This document shows positions 1 to 7,310 of a stretch of 12,129 nt of DNA, one piece after another. A program made the translations under genes and the position numbers. The stretch's first letter is position 1. Each line of letters opens with the position of its first letter. Below the pieces are notes generated by a model. It was not told the DNA's origin. It did no database searches and worked only from the letters and a program-made list of their open reading frames with translations. The stretch is taken from positions 1 through 12,129 of the forward strand of contig CAYSXI010000160.1 in the NCBI GenBank assembly GCA_964434955.1, in the 5' to 3' direction. This DNA is from JANQLU01 sp964434955 (GTDB lineage: Bacteria > Planctomycetota > Planctomycetia > Pirellulales > Pirellulaceae).

Positions 1-2
1 AA

Positions 3-191
3 GCCATTACGGCATTCGAACAAGTCGACGAAGAATGCGCTCAGGTCATCAAGTTGCGTTTCTTTGCAGGATTGAAAAGGGACCAGGTCGCCGAGCAACT
101 CGGGATCTCCGCCCGTACCGTCACCTCGCGATGGAACTATGCTCGCGCCTGGCTTCGGCGTTATATCTCCAAGAAAAACCAGGGCGATTAG
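3..191 (+). CDS. ECF-type RNA polymerase sigma factor, C-terminal part (5' end outside window)
   Basis: The frame open from base 3 ends at a TAG at 189-191 and encodes the last 62 residues of a sigma-70 family protein. The segment LRFFAGLKRDQVAEQLGIS, then ARTVTSRWNYARAWLRR, is a sigma region 4 helix-turn-helix, which reads the -35 element. The RxxxxARAWLRR ending is typical of planctomycete ECF sigma factors, which often sit beside Ser/Thr kinases. Region 2 lies upstream of the window, so the ECF subgroup cannot be assigned. The kinase gene starts 88 nt downstream on the same strand with no terminator-like hairpin between them, so co-transcription is likely. By family knowledge such factors act in the cytoplasm and may be controlled by the neighbouring kinase; that control is inference here. 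Confidence 0.88.
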   Translation, partial: AITAFEQVDEECAQVIKLRFFAGLKRDQVAEQLGISARTVTSRWNYARAWLRRYISKKNQGD

Positions 192-265
192 TTGAGTTGT
201 CGGCCGATTCAAGTGAAACTTGTTTCGGCGAAGGTACTTCTCATCGTGTCAGTAGCGGAAGTTTG

Positions 266-270
266 AAAGG
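266..270 (+). promoter_or_regulatory. Shine-Dalgarno-like site of the kinase gene
   Basis: The sequence GAAAGG, with AAAGG at 266-270, lies 9 nt before the ATG at 280. It supports the first in-frame ATG as the kinase start. The match to the consensus is only moderate. Confidence 0.4.
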
Positions 271-279
271 CAGTTTCGG

Positions 280-3200
280 ATGAAAAACGAGCGCGAAATC
301 TTCGAACGAGCGATCGACATCGAAAGTGAGTCCGAGCGAAACCAGTTTCTTGAAGAAGCCTGCGCGGAGGATTTAAACCTGCGTTCCGCGGTTGATCGTC
401 TTTTGAGCCAACACTTCACCTCACAGGATTTCATCCTTCGTCAGGACGCTTTTGAAGAAGAAACTCGGGACGAAGTTTTAAGTGACGAGACAGAGATCGG
501 CAAAATGGTCGGTCCTTATCGACTGATGGAACAGATTGGCCGCGGCGGGATGGGCGTGGTCTATGTTGCCGAGCAAGGAGAGCCCGTTCGACGTCGCGTT
601 GCCCTGAAGATCATCAAGCCGGGAATGGACACCCGGGAAATCATCAATCGATTCAACGCCGAGCGACAAGCCCTCGCGCTAATGGATCACCCGAATATTG
701 CAACGGTTTATGACGCGGGACAGACCGAAAAGGGCCGCCCATATTTCGTGATGGAATTGGTGCGTGGGGTTCCCATCACCACTTTTTGTAACAAGAAAAA
801 ACTTAGCAACCGCGAAAGGCTCGAACTTTTTGTCGATGTCTGCCAAGCCATTCAGCACGCGCATCACAAGGGCATCATCCACCGTGACATCAAGCCCGGC
901 AATGTGCTGGTTACCATGCACGATGACAAGGCCGTCGTGAAGGTGATTGACTTTGGTGTCGCCAAGGCCATCCACCAGCCCCTCGTGGATGGAACGATCT
1001 ATACCAAGTTTTCTCAAATGGTCGGGACGCCGCTTTATATGAGCCCCGAACAGGCTGAAATGAGCGGTCTCGACATCGACACGCGAACCGACATCTATTC
1101 ACTCGGGGTTTTGCTTTACGAACTTTTGACCGGAAGCACGCCTTTTGACAAAAAGCGATTGAAACAGGCCGCATTTGATGAAATGCGAAGAATCATTCGT
1201 GAAGAGGATCCGATTTCGCCAAGTAGCCGCGTCAGCTCGCTCGGCGACACCGCCGATTCGATCAGCCAACAGCGGGGGACGGATCAACGCCAATTGTCAC
1301 AGCAACTTCGTGGCGATCTCGATTGCATCGTGATGAAGTCCCTGGAAAAGGACCGCAAGCGGCGTTACGAAACTGCGAATGCATTTGCGCTGGACGTTCA
1401 GCGCCATTTGGCAGATCAACCGGTTATGGCCAGCCCACCGAGTCGAAGTTATCAGGTCAGCAAGTTCGTTCGACGAAACCGGGCCGCCGTGATTTCAGCC
1501 GGCCTCGTCCTGGTTTCCCTGTTGATTGGCCTGATCGCGTCAACCGCCGCGACGATCTGGGCTCTGAAACAAAAACAGATTGCCGCCAACGCGCTAATCG
1601 TTGCCGGAGACGAGAGAAAGAAGGCGCTGGATGAAGCCGATAAGGCTTTGAATGCAAAAAAGGCAGCGGACGACTCGGCAGCCCAGGCAACCAAAGAAAA
1701 ACAAGAAGCCGAAAATGAGACCGTCCGTAGAAAAGCGATGGGCGAGTTTCTCCTCGAAGACCTTTTGTGGCAAGCCGACCCGAATCTCAATCATTTCGAA
1801 AACCAAGTGACCGTTCTCGAACTGCTTGATAAAGCGGCCGCGAAAATTGAATCATCCGAGCGATTGAAGAAAAGCCCTGCCGCTGAAATGGATGTCCGTT
1901 TCGCAATCGGGAAAACCTATTTTGTCCTGGGCCAATTTTCCAAGGCTCGAACTCACCTCGAAGTTTCCTTGCGAATTGCAGAGAAAGAATTCGGACAAGC
2001 CCATCGCGCGACGGTTAGTTCGATGAACCTGCTTTCAAAAATTCTCGTCCGCCTTAACTTTCTCGACGAAGCCGAAAAGCTGATCAACCGTGAAATCAAG
2101 GGAAGGGAAGGCCTGAACGAAGAAAAACCGGACTGGATCGGAATCCTCGACGCGAGAACGACGATGGCGCAGTTGCTGCTGCAACGTGGCATGGACGACG
2201 AAGCAGAAAAGCTGTTCCGTGAAATCCTGGCAGAAAGAATCAGACACTTTGGCGAAGACCATCAAGTGACTCTCGAGTCCTATCACGATATCGGAAGCTT
2301 CCTCATCTGGAATCAACGATACGAAGAAGCAAAGGAATACGTCGAGAAGGCGTTTTACGGACGCAGCAAGCATCCGGAAATGGGGCCGACCAACCCATAT
2401 ACAAATTCTTCACGCCATTCCATGGCCATCATTTTGTATCGACAAGGAAAATATGACGAGTCCATTCGGCTTTTTCAAAACGTTCTGGAACTAACAATCA
2501 CCGCGGAGGGGCCCAATCATCCCAACACCTTTACGACGATGAACGTTCTCGGAAACGTATATATGGCGAAAGAAGATTACAAGAATGCGGAAAAATACTT
2601 TCTGAAATGTTTCGAAGGCCGAAAAACCATCTTCGCCGCCGATTCCCCCGACATCGCTTCCTCGCATCTTGCGCTGGGGCAGGTTTATCGCAACCTGAAA
2701 CAGTTTGAAAAAAGCCACGATCATTTTAAGACGGTTTATGATTTTCGCCGTAAAAACTTTGGCCCCCACCATCGATTCACGACCGGAAACGGAGGTTGGT
2801 ACATGCAAAGCCTGGTGGATCTAAAAAAGTATGACGAGGCGAGAAAACTGGGCGAACAATTGATCGAAGAAGCGTTTGAGTATGACCCGAATCCTGGCAA
2901 TTACATGTACCTTTACAGACACATGGCCCGCTCCTACCGGGAACAAGAAAACGAGGAGAAAGCAAAGGAATGGGAGAATAAATGTCTGGACGGGATCAAA
3001 GTATTCAAGGAGCGCCAACTGAAATCACTTGAAGGAGATACCTCCAAAAGTAAGGGGCCTGACAAAAAGGAGACAGGCAAAAAGGAGCCTGAAACCAAGA
3101 AGTCCGATAACAAGGGCAAGTCAGAAACCAGCAAACAGCCCGAGAAGAAATCGTCCGACGAAAAGTCGCAAGACGAAGAAACAAAGATCGACCAATCAAC

Positions 3201-3303
3201 TGAGCCAAAGAAACAATCCGCGTCAGAAAACCCGGCGCCAGAAAACCCCGCGCCAGAAAACCCCGCGCCAGAAAACCCGGCGGCAAGAAACGAAGACCAA
3301 TAG
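280..3303 (+). CDS. Membrane Ser/Thr protein kinase with TPR repeats
   Basis: This 1007-residue kinase has an N-terminal helical segment (1-45, ending LRSAVDRLLSQH) common in planctomycete kinases. The Hanks-type kinase domain spans about 80-375. The active-site set is intact: glycine loop GRGGMGVV (87-94), Lys110, alpha-C Glu128, HRDIKPGN (201-208, catalytic Asp203), DFG (224-226) and SPE (255-257). A single membrane helix lies at about 403-427, preceded by KFVRRNR, so the kinase should be inside and the rest outside. A charged coiled-coil stretch (430-490) leads into kinesin-light-chain-like TPRs at about 536-900. Motifs such as FGEDHQVT and EGPNHPNT recur with a 42-43 residue period. The tail from about 915 is Lys/Glu/Ser-rich and ends in Pro-Ala-Pro-Glu-Asn repeats. 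The neighbouring sigma factor suggests a signalling pair. An active enzyme is likely; its ligand and substrates are unknown. Confidence 0.95.
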   Translation: MKNEREIFERAIDIESESERNQFLEEACAEDLNLRSAVDRLLSQHFTSQDFILRQDAFEEETRDEVLSDETEIGKMVGPYRLMEQIGRGGMGVVYVAEQGEPVRRRVALKIIKPGMDTREIINRFNAERQALALMDHPNIATVYDAGQTEKGRPYFVMELVRGVPITTFCNKKKLSNRERLELFVDVCQAIQHAHHKGIIHRDIKPGNVLVTMHDDKAVVKVIDFGVAKAIHQPLVDGTIYTKFSQMVGTPLYMSPEQAEMSGLDIDTRTDIYSLGVLLYELLTGSTPFDKKRLKQAAFDEMRRIIREEDPISPSSRVSSLGDTADSISQQRGTDQRQLSQQLRGDLDCIVMKSLEKDRKRRYETANAFALDVQRHLADQPVMASPPSRSYQVSKFVRRNRAAVISAGLVLVSLLIGLIASTAATIWALKQKQIAANALIVAGDERKKALDEADKALNAKKAADDSAAQATKEKQEAENETVRRKAMGEFLLEDLLWQADPNLNHFENQVTVLELLDKAAAKIESSERLKKSPAAEMDVRFAIGKTYFVLGQFSKARTHLEVSLRIAEKEFGQAHRATVSSMNLLSKILVRLNFLDEAEKLINREIKGREGLNEEKPDWIGILDARTTMAQLLLQRGMDDEAEKLFREILAERIRHFGEDHQVTLESYHDIGSFLIWNQRYEEAKEYVEKAFYGRSKHPEMGPTNPYTNSSRHSMAIILYRQGKYDESIRLFQNVLELTITAEGPNHPNTFTTMNVLGNVYMAKEDYKNAEKYFLKCFEGRKTIFAADSPDIASSHLALGQVYRNLKQFEKSHDHFKTVYDFRRKNFGPHHRFTTGNGGWYMQSLVDLKKYDEARKLGEQLIEEAFEYDPNPGNYMYLYRHMARSYREQENEEKAKEWENKCLDGIKVFKERQLKSLEGDTSKSKGPDKKETGKKEPETKKSDNKGKSETSKQPEKKSSDEKSQDEETKIDQSTEPKKQSASENPAPENPAPENPAPENPAARNEDQ
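3220..3279 (+). repeat. Four tandem 15-bp units inside the kinase tail
   Basis: Four in-frame copies of a 15-bp unit (gcgccagaaaacccc and close variants) start at 3220, 3235, 3250 and 3265. They encode a PENPA-type pentapeptide repeat just before the kinase stop codon. The middle copies are identical and the outer ones differ by one or two bases, which fits recent slippage. The copy number is likely to vary between strains. Confidence 0.9.
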
Positions 3304-3377
3304 GTCAATCACAAGTCTCGCGGAACTCTGATTATTATCCCGTGCCGCTTCCCTCCCAGAAACGACAAACCAAACGG

Positions 3378-4781
3378 TTACCGCTTCGTTTTGAATTTCC
3401 AGATATCGGAAGGCACGTGGGCTTCGGAAAAAATCTTTTCGGCCTTTGCAACCAGGTCCGGATGTTGAGCAGCGACATTCTTTGTTTCGCCAATATCTTT
3501 TGCCAAATTGTATAGCTCGACCTTCGCGTCCTTGTTTCTTCCAAAATTTTTGTATACCGCTTTCCAGTTGCCAAAACGGGCCGCCTTGGCACCGCCTCGC
3601 GAATAGAACTCCCAATACAAATAGTCGTGCTGCTTTTGATCCTTGGCCTTGCCAAGCAATGTCGGCGCGAATGATATGCCGTCCAGTGATTTGGGAATCT
3701 CTGCCTTCGCCAATTCGCAAAACGTCGGAAACAAATCCCAGTGCGCCGAAATATGGTCGGAATCCGTACCCGCTTTTATTTTGGACGGCCAATGGACAAT
3801 CAGCGGCACGCGGACGCCACCTTCGTAAAGATCCCGCTTGTGTCCCTTCAACGGACCATTGCTATCGAAGAATCGTGGATCATGCCCGCCTTCAAGATGC
3901 GGACCATTGTCCGAACTGATCATGACGATCGTGTTGTCGGCAATTTCCAGTTTCTCGAGAAGCGCCATCAGCCGCCCGACATCCTCATCCATTTTGGTCA
4001 TCATGCCGGCAAAGGCAGCTATGGGATTTTTCACGTCTGGACCACGATACTTCCCGATCTTTTCTTCATATTTGGCGAACTTTTTGCGGAATGGTTCCGA
4101 ATACTTCGATGGCACGTGCATGGCTGCGTGCGGAATCGTGACCGGCATGAAGCAAAAGAACTTTTTGTCCTGATTCGATTCGACGAACTTGAGCGCCTGA
4201 TCCATGATCAGGTCATGTGAATAGGTCTTGCCGTCGAGTTTTACTTTTTCGCGATTGCTCCAAAGGTGATCCGGGTAATAGGTATGCGCCTGACGTTGGC
4301 AGTTGTATCCATAGAAAGTATCAAAGCCCTGTCGATTTGGTTCTCCGACAGAACCAGGAGGTCCCATTCCCCATTTTCCAAATGCACCGCAAACATACCC
4401 GGCCTTCTGCAGGCGTTTGGAAAACGTGTCGGTGTTTCCTGGAATTGGGTGCTGTCCTTCCGGTTGAATTTCCCGATTGCCTCGAACAATGGTATGTCCC
4501 GTATGCATCCCGGTCATCAAGGAGCAACGGGAAGGCGCACAGACTGTGGAACCCGAATAGTGTTGTGTGAACCGCATCCCGTTGGCTGCAAGCTTGTCGA
4601 TGTTCGGCGTTTCAAACTTCTTCTGGCCATAACAGCCAAAGTCCCCGTAGCCCGCATCGTCCAGCAAAATGTAAATGATATTCGGACGTTCATCGGCAAC
4701 TGCCTGGGCCAAAAACGCGACCAGCATCACCAGAACCATTAAACTCTGAGTCATTCGGTTGAATAGCGAAAAGTAATTCAC
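3378..4781 (-). CDS. Secreted sulfatase (arylsulfatase type, formylglycine-dependent)
   Basis: The product should hydrolyse sulfate esters, probably on polysaccharides, outside the cytoplasmic membrane. With the GTG start at 4781 it has 467 residues. A signal peptide of about 29 residues ends in FLAQAVA. Then come the metal-binding pair in LLDDAGYGDFGCYG (Asp41-Asp42), the formylglycine motif CAPSRCSLMTG (Cys81), GKWGMG (Lys136) and the second metal site SSDNG (Asp291-Asn292). Length is normal for the family. The longest frame opens at an ATG at 4847 but would put 22 extra polar residues before the signal peptide. An ATG at 4754 would leave its N-region without a basic residue. The GTG has an AAGGG site 7 nt upstream, so I prefer it. 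The usual GKWHLG is GKWGMG here. No maturase gene is visible. The gene converges on the kinase gene, 74 nt apart. The exact sulfated substrate cannot be told. Confidence 0.93.
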   Translation of the reverse strand: MNYFSLFNRMTQSLMVLVMLVAFLAQAVADERPNIIYILLDDAGYGDFGCYGQKKFETPNIDKLAANGMRFTQHYSGSTVCAPSRCSLMTGMHTGHTIVRGNREIQPEGQHPIPGNTDTFSKRLQKAGYVCGAFGKWGMGPPGSVGEPNRQGFDTFYGYNCQRQAHTYYPDHLWSNREKVKLDGKTYSHDLIMDQALKFVESNQDKKFFCFMPVTIPHAAMHVPSKYSEPFRKKFAKYEEKIGKYRGPDVKNPIAAFAGMMTKMDEDVGRLMALLEKLEIADNTIVMISSDNGPHLEGGHDPRFFDSNGPLKGHKRDLYEGGVRVPLIVHWPSKIKAGTDSDHISAHWDLFPTFCELAKAEIPKSLDGISFAPTLLGKAKDQKQHDYLYWEFYSRGGAKAARFGNWKAVYKNFGRNKDAKVELYNLAKDIGETKNVAAQHPDLVAKAEKIFSEAHVPSDIWKFKTKR

Positions 4782-4788
4782 AAATTTG

Positions 4789-4794
4789 CCCTTC
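4789..4794 (-). promoter_or_regulatory. Shine-Dalgarno-like site deciding the sulfatase start
   Basis: Read on the minus strand, GAAGGG lies 7 nt before the GTG at 4781. Neither alternative ATG (4847 or 4754) has a comparable purine-rich site. This, with the signal-peptide geometry, is why the GTG was chosen. Confidence 0.4.
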
Positions 4795-4863
4795 GGTTGG
4801 CATCTTGGACGTTGAGGAACAGTTCGCTCAAGCTCGACGAGATGCATGATTGTTGCACGAAGT

Positions 4864-4885
4864 CAATGATTGCCTCGAATCATTG
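4864..4885. repeat. Perfect 8-bp inverted repeat, possible operator
   Basis: CAATGATT at 4864-4871 and AATCATTG at 4878-4885 are exact reverse complements with a 6-nt spacer. The repeat sits between two divergent transcription units and is not followed by a T run in either direction, so it is not a terminator. It could be a dimeric regulator site or a hairpin in the sulfatase leader. The symmetry is observed; the role is inferred. Confidence 0.45.
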
Positions 4886-5005
4886 TAATTCGGGAGGTTT
4901 TCTTTTGTTCGCGATTTATCACCAACGCCACAACGACTATATTTTCATAAGTTCATTTTTTTAAGTTTTGCACGCCTCCAACTTCTTTTCAATCTGACCA
5001 CCATC

Positions 5006-5809
5006 ATGGAATCAACTGCCGAAATTGAGCCATCACCTCAAAAAGTCGATACACCGATCAATTCGCCGAATGGCTCAAGCAAAAAAGTTCTCTACATTGT
5101 TGGCTGTTCGGTCGGCCTCATCGTCCTGCTTGGACTTTGCTGCGTCCTCGTTCCCGCACTAACGCTTCCAGCTGTCCAACAAATGCGCGCTGCTGCACAG
5201 CGTACGGTTGCAGCCGGGAATGGCCGACAGCTGGGTTTGGCGATCCAGGATTATTATGAAACGCACGGCAAATTCCCGTCAGCATCCGGCGCCGAAGGGG
5301 GCTCGGAAATGCAAAGTTGGCGAGTTCGAATTTTGCCTTACATCATGCAAGATGCCGTGTACCAGGAATACGATATGGGTCAAAGTTATGACCATTCGTC
5401 GAACAGTATCGTTAAGGGATTGTACATTCCTACTTTCCAAAGTCCGCGCGGAGAATCGACCCTCGATGACACGACGCATTTTGTGGCGGTCGTTGGCCCC
5501 AACACGGTTTTGACGACAGATGGAAAGAAGATTCAGCGATCGGATATCAAGGATGGTTTGACGAAGACAATCATGCTGATCGAATATCGCGAGTCGACAT
5601 TGCCCTGGTACCAACCGGGTGACGTGTCTGTGGACGAGGCGATCGACATCATCCAAAACGCAGATTCAAGTGGAACCGTGGCCATTTTTGCCGACGGTTC
5701 CTATTCCATGATTCCGCCTTCCATTTCCGAAAAGGACCTCCGCGCCTTGTTTACTCGAAACGGTGGCGAAACAATTTCAGAAGAGTACTTACCCAGCTAT
5801 GACGAATAA
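5006..5809 (+). CDS. DUF1559 family protein with N-terminal membrane anchor
   Basis: This 267-residue protein belongs to the DUF1559 family, which is hugely expanded in planctomycetes and has no settled function. Residues 1-27 are polar and residues 28-56 form a hydrophobic segment that runs into LTLPAVQQMRAAAQRT, the family signature after the pilin-like helix. GRQLGLAIQDYYETHGKFP (73-91), SWRVRILPYIMQ (104-115), DGLTKTIMLIE (183-193) and FADGS (228-232) match the family in order. Most relatives begin with a prepilin-like FTLVELLVVIAII stretch. That is absent here, so cleavage by prepilin peptidase is not expected. The protein is also shorter than usual. The C-terminal domain should face the periplasm. 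It is the first gene of a three-gene operon, ending 1 nt before the next start. Confidence 0.85.
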   Translation: MESTAEIEPSPQKVDTPINSPNGSSKKVLYIVGCSVGLIVLLGLCCVLVPALTLPAVQQMRAAAQRTVAAGNGRQLGLAIQDYYETHGKFPSASGAEGGSEMQSWRVRILPYIMQDAVYQEYDMGQSYDHSSNSIVKGLYIPTFQSPRGESTLDDTTHFVAVVGPNTVLTTDGKKIQRSDIKDGLTKTIMLIEYRESTLPWYQPGDVSVDEAIDIIQNADSSGTVAIFADGSYSMIPPSISEKDLRALFTRNGGETISEEYLPSYDE

Positions 5810-5810
5810 C

Positions 5811-7310
5811 ATGATCCAGTTTTTCTCAAAAGCACTCGCGTGCTTCACGATTCTTTGCGCGACGCCAATGGGAGTTTTCGGCCAGGAGGCGTCCGACTCA
5901 AAATGGACCCGCTTGTTTGACGGCAAGACCCTAAACGGTTGGGTTCAGCGAGGCGGGAAAGCCGAATATAAGGTGAAAGACGGCACCATTCTGGGTTCCA
6001 CCGTTCCCAACACACCTAACTCATTTCTCTGCACGGAAAAGTCTTACGGCGATTTCGTCCTCGAGCTTGAATTTCGTGTGCACCCCGAACTGAACTCGGG
6101 TGTCCAAATTCGTTCCGAAAGTCTTCCAGACTATCGCAAGGGAAGAGTCCACGGATATCAAGTGGAGATCGATCCTTCGCAACGCGGTTGGAGTGGCGGC
6201 ATTTATGACGAAAGCCGAAGGGGTTGGCTCAACGACCTGACGCAGAATCGCGCCGCCCGCTATGCGTTCAAACAGAACCAATGGAACCATTTTCGAATTG
6301 AGGCGGTAGGCAATCGAATCCGTACTTGGATCAACCAAGTCCCTGCCGCCGATCTCGAAGACTCGAAAACCTCCAAGGGCTTTATCGCCCTTCAAGTTCA
6401 CGGAGTGGGCAAGCGCAAGGACCCGATCACGGTCCAGTGGCGAAACATCCGAATCCAGGAGAATCCCGGCCCCTCAGCCGAACTGGCAGCCGCAGCCATC
6501 GAACAACCGAAAAAGATTTTCCCCGAAGGCGCCGAGTTTGAGAAACTTGCTGGCAATTTCAAATTCACCGAAGGCCCCGCGCTGGGACCCGACGGCAAAA
6601 TCTATTTCAATGACATCCCTAACAATCGAACCCACGTTTTCGACCCCAAGTCGGGAACGACGAAGGTCTTTCGCGAGCAAACCGGTCGGGCCAACGGAAT
6701 GTATTTCACGCCGAACGACGCGTTGATTTGTTGTGAGGGTGGCAACCGCCGCCTCACCATGCTGCAGGAAGGTATCACGAAAGTGCTGGCTGATTCCTTT
6801 GAAGGCAAAAAACTCAACAGCCCCAACGACGTGGTTCCTGATGCGCACGGCGGTTTCTACTTTACCGACCCCCGTTATGGCAATCGTGACAACATGGAAT
6901 TGGCAAAGGAGTCGTTGTATTACGTTGCGAGGAACGGAAAGCTCTCACGTGTCGACGACCAACTTAAACAACCCAACGGGGTCATCCTCTCGCCGGACAA
7001 CAAAACGCTTTACGTCGCCGACCTTGGGCAGCGAACCCTGATTGCCTATGACGTCAAAGGGGTCGGGAAACTCGCGAACCGGCGAAAAATTGCCGATGTC
7101 AGCAGCGACGGAATGTCGATCGATGTATTTGGAAACATTTACCTGACATTCGATGGACAAGTGATCGTTTTGAACTCGGAAGGCAAACAGATTGACGCGA
7201 TCCGGCCCCCGGAAGGTCCTGCCAATTGCTTGCTTGTCGGTGCCACCCTTTATGTCACCGCCAAAACCGGGTTTTATCGAATCAAAACCAACTCCAGAGG
7301 CCTCGACTAA
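5811..7310 (+). CDS. Secreted fusion of DUF1080 (3-keto-disaccharide hydrolase-like) and SMP-30/gluconolactonase domains
   Basis: The ATG at 5811, 1 nt after the upstream stop, gives 499 residues and a clean signal peptide (MIQFFSKALACFTILCAT to VFGQ, about 24 residues). The open frame reaches back to 5763, but those residues overlap the upstream gene and spoil the signal. Residues about 31-216 are a DUF1080 jelly roll: WTRLFDGKTLNGW, DFVLELEFRV, NSGVQIRS, NHFRIEAVGNRIRTWIN. A short linker leads to an SMP-30 six-bladed propeller (about 239-494), with likely metal ligands Glu254 (FTEGP), Asn339-Asp340 (SPND) and Asp433 (SSDGMS). Family knowledge says DUF1080 proteins can cleave 3-keto-glycosides and SMP-30 proteins hydrolyse sugar lactones. 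A joint role on oxidised sugars in the periplasm is inferred. It is coupled to both neighbouring genes. Confidence 0.88.
   Translation: MIQFFSKALACFTILCATPMGVFGQEASDSKWTRLFDGKTLNGWVQRGGKAEYKVKDGTILGSTVPNTPNSFLCTEKSYGDFVLELEFRVHPELNSGVQIRSESLPDYRKGRVHGYQVEIDPSQRGWSGGIYDESRRGWLNDLTQNRAARYAFKQNQWNHFRIEAVGNRIRTWINQVPAADLEDSKTSKGFIALQVHGVGKRKDPITVQWRNIRIQENPGPSAELAAAAIEQPKKIFPEGAEFEKLAGNFKFTEGPALGPDGKIYFNDIPNNRTHVFDPKSGTTKVFREQTGRANGMYFTPNDALICCEGGNRRLTMLQEGITKVLADSFEGKKLNSPNDVVPDAHGGFYFTDPRYGNRDNMELAKESLYYVARNGKLSRVDDQLKQPNGVILSPDNKTLYVADLGQRTLIAYDVKGVGKLANRRKIADVSSDGMSIDVFGNIYLTFDGQVIVLNSEGKQIDAIRPPEGPANCLLVGATLYVTAKTGFYRIKTNSRGLD
7296..7300 (+). promoter_or_regulatory. Shine-Dalgarno-like site for the FHA-kinase gene
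   Basis: AGAGG at 7296-7300 lies inside the end of the upstream gene, 10 nt before the ATG at 7311. Since the upstream TAA (7308-7310) directly abuts this ATG, terminating ribosomes could also restart here. Confidence 0.4.

Larger units (their letters stand above)
4782..5005. promoter_or_regulatory. Divergent intergenic region, presumed promoters for both directions
   Basis: These 224 nt separate the sulfatase (leftward) from the DUF1559 operon (rightward), so both promoters should lie here. The part from about 4937 to 4969 is AT-rich and holds TATATT at 4938-4943, a possible -10 for the rightward operon. No convincing -35 stands at the right distance. The ATG at 5006 has no Shine-Dalgarno site. 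No gene is seen here. Confidence 0.35.

Noticed and set aside
35..283. 82-codon frame overlapping the sigma factor tail
   Set aside because: The frame starting at base 3 gives a clear sigma region 4; the other frame gives no recognisable protein and also runs into the kinase start.
3220..3279. Tandem repeats considered as a CRISPR array
   Set aside because: The units are 15 bp, directly adjacent without spacers, and in frame within a coding region.
3372..3386. Short hairpin overlapping the sulfatase stop codon as a terminator
   Set aside because: The stem is about 6 bp with one wobble pair and a 3-nt loop, and no T run follows on either strand.
3223..3792. 189-codon open frame across the kinase/sulfatase junction on the minus strand
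   Set aside because: It overlaps two solid genes, and its end is only the back-translation of the 15-bp repeat.
4938..4943. TATATT as a firm -10 promoter element
   Set aside because: No -35 match stands at the proper spacing, and an AT-rich stretch would contain such a hexamer by chance. It was kept only as a remark on the intergenic region.
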